Shown: positions 1 to 4,610 of the stretch, in pieces
Numbering within the stretch: position 1 is the stretch's first letter
How the letters are laid out: each line of letters starts with the position of its first letter
From: Clostridia bacterium
Lineage (GTDB): Bacteria; Bacillota_A; Clostridia; Christensenellales; Borkfalkiaceae
NCBI GenBank assembly: GCA_017621955.1
Contig: JAGASB010000033.1
Coordinates: forward strand, 1 to 11,453
Length of the DNA stretch: 11,453 bases
Direction of reading: 5' to 3'
Translations under genes and position numbers: made by a program
The notes under the pieces: model-generated
Told to the model about the DNA's origin: nothing
Database searches by the model: none
Seen by the model: only the letters and a program-made list of their open reading frames with translations

Positions 1-335
1 GCTGGAAATCGAACTCGTTCGGCTTGGCCATCGTAGCGTTAGCGTAGATGCTTCTCCTTGGGGTAATTATTTAATAGGAATCCTTAAACCACTTTTGGTT
101 TGGATATTTTTTTACTCTCAACTGGATAATCAACTTAGTTCGGACGCCTTTGACGTTTCTTTCCTTGACGGACTTAGTCCTGCGTAGCCTTAGCGGAGCA
201 GTCTCTCCTTGGAGTAATTATTTAATAGGAATCCTTAAACCACTTTTGGTTTGGATATTTTTTCTACTCTCGGCTGGAAATCGAACTCGTTCGGCTTTGC
301 CATCGTAGCGTTAGCGTAGATGCTTCTCCTTGGGG
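1..335. repeat. Composite repeat array (A-B-A'-B-A), extends off the left edge
   Basis: Unit A (63 bp) occurs at 1-63 and 273-335 with a single difference (G versus T near the middle). Unit B (about 57 bp) occurs at 63-119 and 214-271, nearly identical. Between the B copies lies a diverged 92-bp A-like unit (122-213) that shares the pattern of TAGCG-type repeats and the CTCCTTGG ending. Each B unit contains an inverted repeat AAACCA-CTTT-TGGTTT, flanked by ATCC/GGAT and followed by a run of T, so it has the form of a plus-strand terminator. No convincing gene lies here. This stretch is richer in G+C than the adjacent intergenic DNA. The left edge cuts the first unit, so the array is probably longer. 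Function is unknown; it resembles a dispersed intergenic repeat family rather than a CRISPR array. Confidence 0.85.
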
Positions 336-360
336 CTTCTTTTTTCATTTTAAAAACAAA

Positions 361-425
361 AAGGGTGAGACAATAAGTCCCACCCCAAGATAGTATATTT
401 TAGGTTTACGCAACCCACCCGATAT
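361..425 (-). repeat. 65-bp structured repeat, copy 1
   Basis: This matches 1576-1640 at about 54 of 65 positions. Read on the minus strand it has a GGTT/AACC mini-hairpin, then a 9-bp GGGTGGGAC/GTCTCACCC stem with loop TTATT, then TTTTTGTTTTT, so it can act as an intrinsic terminator. Differences between the copies keep pairing possible on the minus strand (G-U pairs) but would give A-C mismatches on the plus strand, which suggests the element works as minus-strand RNA. It lies beyond the toxin gene's own terminator. Confidence 0.75.
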
Positions 426-506
426 AGTTATGATAGCACGTTTAACGTAAATCGATAATTTTATTACTTAAAATTTGTTTAATTTGCCAAATTAAGCAAA
501 ATAAAA

Positions 507-525
507 GAATAGTAAAAAACTATCC
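507..525 (-). terminator. Intrinsic terminator of the GNAT gene
   Basis: On the minus strand a 7-bp stem GGATAGT/ACTATTC (one G-T pair) with a short T loop is followed by TTTTATTTT. It lies 17 bases past the GNAT stop codon. Confidence 0.7.
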
Positions 526-541
526 TTTTATCTCTTCTTTC

Positions 542-1105
542 TTATTTGTCTATAACATAAAACATCGGTTTGCAATTTTTTAAAAATGGGTGTTGGTCAT
601 TAAACATATACTCTTCGAAAGGAATAAACCCACATCTTTTATAAAAACTCGCAGCTCTCGGAACAGCATATAAACATACATGTGTTGCTCCAACATGGTT
701 TTTTGAAATATTTTTGATAGTCTCTAAAATATATAAAAAGAAAAATTGGCTTAATGTTTCATAACGATTAGAATTTTCATCAATTTTTATACTACGATAT
801 TTTTCATCTACCGCGAAAAAGTCTATTTCCACCGAAGGTATATTTGTTATGTATTCATTGTTATTTGCATCAACTTCATTAACAGCAATCCCTGTGCACT
901 TTATTGAACAAAAAGCCATTATGGCTTTTTGTTGCTCATCAATAAAAACATATGAAACATCTTCTTTCGTTGACAAACTCTCGTTTTTTATAAAATTAGA
1001 TATTGCTTTATTCCCACATTCAAACTGACTTAACATATCTCTATCATGATTGCTAACACGATGAAAAGAAATTGAATAGTCACGAGCAAACTTATTTTCG
1101 GTCAT
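542..1105 (-). CDS. GNAT-fold acetyltransferase, probable toxin of a type II toxin-antitoxin-like pair
   Basis: The 187-residue protein has the N-terminal signature of GNAT toxins, FECGN followed by AISNFI (residues 28-38), and the usual C-terminal GNAT element AVPRAASFYKRCGF (147-160), in which Tyr155 sits where the general acid is normally found. Known GNAT toxins (TacT, AtaT) acetylate aminoacyl-tRNA in the cytosol; that role here is inference. Oddly, the acetyl-CoA pyrophosphate loop (Q/R-x-x-G-x-G/A) expected after FFAVDEKYR is not visible; a Ser/Asn/Glu-rich stretch occupies its place. The start ATG has an AAGGA site 5 bases upstream. The gene overlaps the small upstream gene by 14 bases in another frame, implying translational coupling. 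It ends in its own terminator. A non-toxin GNAT, or a degenerate one, remains possible. Confidence 0.8.
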   Translation of the reverse strand: MTENKFARDYSISFHRVSNHDRDMLSQFECGNKAISNFIKNESLSTKEDVSYVFIDEQQKAIMAFCSIKCTGIAVNEVDANNNEYITNIPSVEIDFFAVDEKYRSIKIDENSNRYETLSQFFFLYILETIKNISKNHVGATHVCLYAVPRAASFYKRCGFIPFEEYMFNDQHPFLKNCKPMFYVIDK

Positions 1106-1253
1106 CTGTTTCCTTGTTCTTTATATTAACTTTCGATAATATTTCCTTATTCTTTTCTTTTTGCGTATAATCTTTACTATACGATAAAAATTCCTTTGCT
1201 TTATCAGGTGCAACTACAAAGGCTCGTTTGCAATCTGCTGTTAAAACTGCCAT
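1092..1253 (-). CDS. Small protein upstream of GNAT toxin, putative antitoxin
   Basis: This encodes 53 residues beginning MAVLTADCKRAFVV, with a predicted short strand (AFVV), a helix (DKAKEFL) and a lysine-rich tail. The ATG at 1253 has an AGAGGTGG site 5 bases upstream. The same frame also has a TTG at 1298 behind a perfect AAGGAGG site with a 6-base spacer, giving a 68-residue form; I chose the ATG because the recognisable conserved part starts there. The stop overlaps the GNAT gene by 14 bases. Position and size fit an antitoxin, but no ribbon-helix-helix motif of the DUF1778 type usually paired with GNAT toxins is evident, so the antitoxin call rests on context. The promoter lies at 1362-1390. 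Confidence 0.65.
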   Translation of the reverse strand: MAVLTADCKRAFVVAPDKAKEFLSYSKDYTQKEKNKEILSKVNIKNKETDDRK

Positions 1254-1361
1254 ATTTACCACCTCTTTTATTTTTTTCTCTTTGTCGTGACTACTCAAAA
1301 GAGACCTCCTTATTATATTAATTTCAATAAAATTAAAATATAACAAGCCTCTCGCAATGAT

Positions 1362-1390
1362 ATTGTATCACATTTTTAAAATAATTTCAA
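1362..1390 (-). promoter_or_regulatory. Sigma-A promoter of the antitoxin-GNAT pair
   Basis: On the minus strand TTGAAA is separated by 17 bases from TACAAT, preceded by TGA (an extended -10). It lies about 65 bases upstream of the TTG candidate start and about 110 upstream of the ATG. The rest of the AT-rich gap (1347-1575) shows no gene. Confidence 0.75.
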
Positions 1391-1575
1391 CTATTTTTAG
1401 AATTCTTGTTATATTGATTTATTATTCTCAATAATGTTGTTTTTTATTCTATTGATATATTATATTCTATCATACTATTTTTAAGTAATTAATATTCACT
1501 GACAATACAAATTCCTTTATATAAGCTTTTTTCAATTTTTGCTCATTCTTTAATTATACTATGGGAACAAAATTA

Positions 1576-1640
1576 AAGGGCGAGACAATAAGTCCCACCC
1601 CTAGACATAACATTTTAGGTTTCTTCAACCCTCCAGATAT
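1576..1640 (-). repeat. 65-bp structured repeat, copy 2
   Basis: This is the second copy of the element at 361-425, same orientation. It begins 7 bases after the stop codon of the TetR gene and may serve as that gene's terminator: stem GGGTGGGAC/GTCTCGCCC with two G-U pairs on the minus strand, then TTTAATTTTG. The loop of its small GGTT/AACC hairpin differs from copy 1 (GAAGA versus GCGTA) while the stem is kept. Confidence 0.75.
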
Positions 1641-1647
1641 TTTTTAA

Positions 1648-2199
1648 CTATACTAATAGAAAAAAATATTCAGTTATTAATTCTGGTGTTTGTATCATTT
1701 TATTTTTAATCCACCATCGCAACGTTTCAATAAATGTTGAAGTAATATGATTGATCCAAAAATCTTCAGGTATGCCTTTGGGTTTTTTGTTATTAAAGTC
1801 CAAGATATTATTAACGATTAGCAAACGAACTTCTGCTTTAAAATAGTCTAAAAAAAGTTCATTATTTTGTGAAGAAAGCAGTTTGCAAATATTATTATCA
1901 TTTTGTTTTATGTGCTTAAATAAGTGTAAAAAAACTGCGTCTTGGCTATCACAATTAAAAATATTATGAGTTTTAATATTATTTTGTTTTTTCGAATTAA
2001 AGATATGGTTAAAAAGTTCTAAGCACAATTCCTTTAATAAAAAATCTTTCGTTTCAAAATGAGAATAAAAAGTTGCCCTACCTATATCTGCAATTTCTAT
2101 AATTTCGCCTACTGTAATTTTATTATAATGCTTTTTAGATAACAAACATATAAAAGCATTAAAAATGGCTTCTCTTGATTTTCTTTGTCTTCTATCCAT
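1648..2199 (-). CDS. TetR/AcrR-family regulator, probably SczA-like controller of the divergent zinc efflux gene
   Basis: The 183-residue protein has an N-terminal TetR helix-turn-helix at about residues 27-49 (ITVGEIIEIADIGRATFYSHF), followed by KDFLL at the start of the linking helix. The helical C-terminal half is the ligand and dimerisation part and is rich in Cys, His and Asp (NCDSQD, FLHLFKH, NICKLL), which would suit metal sensing. The start ATG has an AGGTGG site 4 bases upstream. It is divergent from a CDF zinc/cadmium exporter, the same arrangement as sczA and czcD in Streptococcus pneumoniae, where the TetR-family SczA activates czcD when zinc is high. Two matching operators lie in the gap. 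The family is clear; the SczA-like role is inference from context. A 65-bp repeat abuts the 3' end and may have replaced the last few residues. Confidence 0.85.
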   Translation of the reverse strand: MDRRQRKSREAIFNAFICLLSKKHYNKITVGEIIEIADIGRATFYSHFETKDFLLKELCLELFNHIFNSKKQNNIKTHNIFNCDSQDAVFLHLFKHIKQNDNNICKLLSSQNNELFLDYFKAEVRLLIVNNILDFNNKKPKGIPEDFWINHITSTFIETLRWWIKNKMIQTPELITEYFFLLV

Positions 2200-2225
2200 A
2201 AATCCACCTATACAAATTTACATTT

Positions 2226-2241
2226 TTGTTCAGTATTGAAC
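2226..2241. promoter_or_regulatory. TetR operator, upstream site (possible activation site)
   Basis: TTGTTCAGTATTGAAC contains the perfect dyad GTTCA-GTAT-TGAAC. It matches the second site at 2303-2318 at 13 of 16 positions. Its centre lies about 61 bases before the predicted start of efflux-gene transcription, a position suited to activation. It also lies just upstream of the tetR start, so it could serve autoregulation. Confidence 0.6.
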
Positions 2242-2280
2242 TATTGCAAAAGGTTGCTTTGCTATATTTTGCAAAAAACA

Positions 2281-2289
2281 TGCTATAAT
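2281..2289 (+). promoter_or_regulatory. Extended -10 promoter of the CDF gene
   Basis: TGCTATAAT is an extended -10 (TGn-TATAAT). The -35 region at 17-base spacing (2261-2266, GCTATA) is poor, which fits a promoter needing an activator. Transcription would start near 2296, inside the dyad that begins at 2295. Confidence 0.6.
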
Positions 2290-2294
2290 TTTAT

Positions 2295-2318
2295 CGAACA
2301 AGTTGTTCGGTAATGAAT
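2295..2318. promoter_or_regulatory. TetR operator, downstream site (possible repression site)
   Basis: Two overlapping readings exist. CGAACAAGTTGTTCG (2295-2309) is a perfect 7+1+7 palindrome. TTGTTCGGTAATGAAT (2303-2318) matches the upstream site at 13 of 16 positions. Either would cover the predicted transcription start and could block the promoter. Confidence 0.6.
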
Positions 2319-2360
2319 TTATTATACGATAATTTTAAGCGCTTGTCAATGGAGAACAAA

Positions 2361-3254
2361 ATGAAATCTAAAAGAAAAATTTTTGTGGCGTTTATACTAA
2401 ACTTATTATTTTCTGTATTAGAAGTGATTGGTGGTATAATTACAGGTAGTGTTGCAATAACTTCAGATGCAATACACGATTTTGGTGATGCAACTAGCAT
2501 AGGCATAGCGTATTTTCTTGAAAAGTTAAGCGATAAAAAACCAAACGAAAAATATACTTTTGGATATGCTAGGTTTTCGGTTTTAGGTGGGCTTATTACT
2601 ACCTTAATTTTGCTTGTTAGTTCGGTAATAGTAGTTTATAACGCCGTATTGCGAATTATAACGCCAACTATAATAGATTATAACGGAATGTTGATTTTTG
2701 CATTGGTGGGATTAGTCGTTAACTTGTTTGCAACCTACTTTACGCACGGTGGAAAGAGCATAAACCAAAAAGCCGTAAACTTGCACATGTTAGAAGATGT
2801 TTTTGGTTGGTTAGTTGTTTTGGTAGGCTCTATTGTTATTAAATATACAGGTTTATATGTCATTGACCCAATTTTGTCTATCCTTGTAGCCATTTTTATA
2901 ATAATTAATTCGTTAAAAAATCTAATTGAAATTTTTGAAATTTTTTTGATTAAAACACCTAAAAATATTGACATCAACCAACTAATTGAGCACATAAAAA
3001 AAGTTAATGGCGTTATTGATGCGCACCATATTCATATATGGACAATAGATGGAGAAATTAATTGTGCAACATTACATTTAGTTGTCAAAGAAAAAAGACG
3101 TGAAATTATGATAAAAGTAAAAGAAGAGATGGAAGAACATGAAATTTCACATACAACTATTGAGATGGAAACACTTGAAGAAAGTTGTGATGAAATCAGT
3201 TGTGGTATAAAAATAGAAAACAAATCTTGCCATCACAATCATCACCATAATTAA
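2361..3254 (+). CDS. Cation diffusion facilitator (CDF) zinc/cadmium efflux transporter
   Basis: This is a CDF-family inner-membrane antiporter exporting Zn2+ (and often Cd2+) in exchange for protons. The 297 residues contain six hydrophobic segments. His39/Asp43 (HDFGD, TM2) and His142/Asp146 (HMLED, TM5) form the HD-HD metal site typical of zinc-selective members such as ZitB and CzcD. After about residue 200 follows the cytoplasmic domain with AHHIHIWTI, then a tail with Cys residues and CHHNHHHN, likely a metal-binding tail. The frame is open from an ATG at 2313, but that start has no ribosome site and lies in the operator; the ATG at 2361 has GGAG 6 bases upstream and starts at the usual family N-terminus. 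Regulation is probably by the divergent TetR-family protein. No clear plus-strand terminator follows. Confidence 0.93.
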   Translation: MKSKRKIFVAFILNLLFSVLEVIGGIITGSVAITSDAIHDFGDATSIGIAYFLEKLSDKKPNEKYTFGYARFSVLGGLITTLILLVSSVIVVYNAVLRIITPTIIDYNGMLIFALVGLVVNLFATYFTHGGKSINQKAVNLHMLEDVFGWLVVLVGSIVIKYTGLYVIDPILSILVAIFIIINSLKNLIEIFEIFLIKTPKNIDINQLIEHIKKVNGVIDAHHIHIWTIDGEINCATLHLVVKEKRREIMIKVKEEMEEHEISHTTIEMETLEESCDEISCGIKIENKSCHHNHHHN

Positions 3255-3268
3255 AAAATTTTTACATT

Positions 3269-3367
3269 TGGCACTATGGCGTGTTTGCCAAGGATACAAG
3301 TCGGACAACTGTTATAAAAATAAAAACAACCTAAACCAAACACCTTTTCAAATGTTTGATTTAGGTT
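3269..3367 (+). other. Possible relic of a resistance-gene leader peptide and attenuator
   Basis: A short frame without a start codon reads WHYGVFAKDTSRTT and continues for seven codons to a TAA inside the left arm of the inverted repeat at 3328-3367. It uses G/C-ending codons (GGC, GTG, GCC, AAG, CGG) unlike its neighbours. From memory it resembles the leader peptides ahead of ribosomal-protection tetracycline-resistance genes, which end next to an attenuator hairpin; I cannot confirm this. No resistance gene follows. Confidence 0.35.
3311..3367 (-). terminator. Intrinsic terminator of the Cro/CI-type gene
   Basis: Arms at 3328-3342 and 3353-3367 pair over 15 bp on the minus strand (one G-U pair) and are followed by GTTTTTATTTTTATAAC. 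On the plus strand the same pair would be A-C and no T-run follows, so its present terminator activity is for the minus strand. Confidence 0.75.
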
Positions 3368-3405
3368 GAATTTGTAGAAGACAAAAAAACCATACAATAT
3401 TAAAC

Positions 3406-3633
3406 TTACATTTCAAAAATTTCGCTGTAATCGGCTTTTAAAATTTGCTTTAATAGAATAATTTCGTCAGGATAAAGATGGCGTTGCCCTACTTCGATTT
3501 TTGCGACAGCACTCCTTGTAATATCGCAACCCGAAAGTTGAAGTTTGGTTGCAACGTACTCTTGTGTATACCCCGCACGCTCCCTTAACTTTCTTATATT
3601 CTCCCCGACCCTTTTTTCAACCATATCGTTCAT
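3406..3633 (-). CDS. Cro/CI (XRE)-family helix-turn-helix regulator
   Basis: The 75-residue protein is essentially one HTH_3 domain: GENIRKLRERAGYTQEYVA, then SAVAKIEVGQRHLYPDEIILLKQIL, typical of compact phage- and plasmid-type repressors. The frame continues 8 codons upstream to an ATG at 3657, but the ATG at 3633 has GGGGTGG 6 bases upstream, and the earlier start would lie inside an operator palindrome. The gene is divergent from a membrane protein, with two matching 16-bp palindromes between them, so it very likely represses itself and its neighbour. It ends in a strong terminator. No C-terminal effector or peptidase domain is present, so what relieves repression is unknown. Confidence 0.9.
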   Translation of the reverse strand: MNDMVEKRVGENIRKLRERAGYTQEYVATKLQLSGCDITRSAVAKIEVGQRHLYPDEIILLKQILKADYSEIFEM

Positions 3634-3653
3634 TTTTTCCACCCCATAAAAAT

Positions 3654-3669
3654 GCACTTATATAAGCGC
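3654..3669. promoter_or_regulatory. Operator O1 of the Cro/CI-type regulator
   Basis: GCACTTATATAAGCGC is palindromic except for one pair; with flanks (AAT/ATT) the symmetry spans 22 bp. It lies just downstream of the regulator gene's own predicted transcription start. It matches O2 at 13 of 16 positions (consensus GCACYTAWATAAGYGC). Confidence 0.7.
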
Positions 3670-3675
3670 ATTTCC

Positions 3676-3704
3676 TTGACATTATTATAACTTTTTGATA
3701 CAAT
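3676..3704 (+). promoter_or_regulatory. Sigma-A promoter of the membrane-protein gene, overlapping the regulator's promoter
   Basis: TTGACA and TACAAT are spaced by exactly 17 bases. On the opposite strand TATAAT (3684-3689 on plus coordinates) is a -10 for the regulator gene, with a weak -35 near 3708. The two promoters therefore overlap face to face. Confidence 0.75.
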
Positions 3705-3710
3705 TACATT

Positions 3711-3726
3711 GCACCTAAATAAGTGC
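3711..3726. promoter_or_regulatory. Operator O2 of the Cro/CI-type regulator
   Basis: GCACCTAAATAAGTGC, with flanking TT/AA giving arms TTGCAC/GTGCAA, covers the predicted transcription start of the membrane-protein gene and the -35 region of the regulator. Its centre is 57 bp from that of O1. Confidence 0.7.
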
Positions 3727-3753
3727 AAATCTTCAATTTAGAGCATTATTCTT

Positions 3754-4305
3754 ATGATAAACGTTAAATTTGACAGTATTAAATGCAATTATGAACGTGA
3801 TATTATCAAATACACCACGAAATTTAGCCGAATGCTTTTAATAGACGTATTTATGCAGTTAGCGGTTTTAGTAGCAATTCTTATAACGAGCATAATTTTA
3901 AAAACGCTTAAAATCAACGTTATTTTTTTATGCGGAAACGTTTTTTGGTTTTTATCTTTTTTAACGTTCTTTATTGTTTTTAATTATAAGCTTAAAGGCA
4001 CAGTAATTAAAAAAATTAGCACAACGGGTAATTGCAAAAGTATTACTAATACTTTGGACGTTTTTTCCGTGTGCTCAACGCTAAAAATTATTTACTGTTT
4101 TATTACAATATTTTTTATAACGGCAAAAGCCGAAAACTACCAATTAGGTGATACGTTAATCAATATATTTACTTACGGACTCACCACGTTGTCCCTATGC
4201 TTAAATTTTAAGAGTTGGGAAACCTTGCATCAGGCAGTTAGCATTTCAAAGTGCTTAATTAATATATCTATGATTAAAGAATCACACCCCTCCTTAATCA
4301 AATAA
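3754..4305 (+). CDS. Four-helix membrane protein of unknown function, paired with the Cro/CI-type regulator
   Basis: I do not recognise this 183-residue protein. It has a short charged N-terminus (about 25 residues), then hydrophobic segments at roughly 28-50, 55-77, 105-125 and 130-150, with a basic loop (KLKGTVIKK) after the second and a polar C-terminal tail. No catalytic motif is evident. A strong promoter lies at 3676-3704, and operator O2 covers its start point, so it is probably repressed by the divergent regulator. The ribosome site is weak (TAGAG about 10 bases upstream), so a later start, such as the Met at residue 27, cannot be excluded. The arrangement recalls phage or plasmid immunity and stress-response pairs, but nothing in the protein itself shows this. 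Confidence 0.7.
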   Translation: MINVKFDSIKCNYERDIIKYTTKFSRMLLIDVFMQLAVLVAILITSIILKTLKINVIFLCGNVFWFLSFLTFFIVFNYKLKGTVIKKISTTGNCKSITNTLDVFSVCSTLKIIYCFITIFFITAKAENYQLGDTLINIFTYGLTTLSLCLNFKSWETLHQAVSISKCLINISMIKESHPSLIK

Positions 4306-4328
4306 AAAAGAGGGCTTAACGCCCTCTT
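4304..4328 (-). terminator. Intrinsic terminator of the 41-residue peptide gene
   Basis: On the minus strand AAGAGGGC-GTTAA-GCCCTCTT (8 bp) is followed by TTTT and ATTTG. The hairpin begins within the peptide gene's stop codon and ends at the stop codon of the convergent membrane gene. The plus-strand T-run is short, so it works mainly for the minus strand. Confidence 0.8.
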
Positions 4329-4452
4329 ATGCTAACTGCATTGCAAAACAAACCAAACTTAAAATTATTGCAAGCGATAGCCAAAAGAAAATCCATTTGC
4401 CAAAAGCCACCTCCCTTTTGGCTTTTTTCTTTCTAAATGCAAATTTGTTCAT
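4327..4452 (-). CDS. Small single-pass membrane peptide (41 residues)
   Basis: This frame runs from an ATG with AGGGGTGG 4 bases upstream to a TAA directly in front of an intrinsic terminator. The product starts with a basic stretch (MNKFAFRKKKAKREVAFG) followed by one hydrophobic helix (about residues 20-40, WIFFWLSLAIILSLVCFAM), so it should sit in the membrane with a positive cytoplasmic N-terminus. I do not recognise a family; small toxins, regulators of transporters and phage-type peptides all share this form. An extended -10 (TGATAAAAT, 4482-4490 on plus coordinates) and an upstream dyad could form its promoter. Codons 9-18 contain the terminator of the convergent gene. Confidence 0.6.
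   Translation of the reverse strand: MNKFAFRKKKAKREVAFGKWIFFWLSLAIILSLVCFAMQLA
4399..4428 (+). terminator. Intrinsic terminator of the membrane-protein gene, inside the small peptide gene
   Basis: A perfect 8-bp stem GCCAAAAG/CTTTTGGC with loop CCACCTCC is followed by TTTTTTCTTT on the plus strand. It lies about 95 bases after the membrane-protein stop. The loop carries an anti-Shine-Dalgarno sequence (CCTCC). Confidence 0.8.
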
Positions 4453-4496
4453 ATTACCACCCCTTGATATTTTTCACTCACATTTTATCACCGATA

Positions 4497-4516
4497 TATG
4501 ACAGCATATTGTCATA
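4497..4516. promoter_or_regulatory. Perfect 7-bp dyad, candidate operator
   Basis: TATGACA-GCATAT-TGTCATA is a perfect inverted repeat. It lies in the -35 region of the predicted minus-strand promoter for the 41-residue peptide and 22 bases upstream of the -35 of the kinase-like gene. The binding protein is unknown. Confidence 0.45.
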
Positions 4517-4538
4517 AAAAAAAATTTTAAAATACCTA

Positions 4539-4567
4539 TTGATTTTTTTTGAGTTTTATTATATAAT
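4539..4567 (+). promoter_or_regulatory. Sigma-A promoter of the cytidylate-kinase-like gene
   Basis: TTGATT and TATAAT are separated by 17 bases; the start codon follows 43 bases later behind an AAGGAG site. Confidence 0.75.
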
Positions 4568-4610
4568 GTATATATAAAAAGTAACAACAAGTTATGGTAA
4601 GGAGAATTAT

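Noticed and set aside
1..335. CRISPR array
   Set aside because: The repeated units are 57-63 bp, of two kinds, with no short regular repeat separated by unique spacers, and no cas gene nearby.
235..348. 37-codon minus-strand frame as a gene
   Set aside because: It lies wholly in the repeat array apart from its first codons, lacks a ribosome site before the ATG, and equivalent frames are broken in the middle unit. Kept only as an observation.
361..1640. Integron attC sites around the GNAT pair
   Set aside because: The repeats lack the GTTRRRY/RYYYAAC core pair and the imperfect long palindrome of attC; no integrase is present.
2313..2360. Earlier ATG start for the CDF gene
   Set aside because: There is no ribosome site, the start would lie in the operator, and the extra 16 residues are unlike the family N-terminus.
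2291..2995. Minus-strand frames opposite the CDF gene
   Set aside because: They are antisense to conserved transmembrane segments and have no ribosome site; one would run through the operators.
4370..4414. Alternative 26-codon minus-strand frame starting after GGAGGTGG
   Set aside because: The GGAGGTGG lies in the loop of a stable hairpin and within the better supported 41-residue gene; the product shows no coherent pattern.
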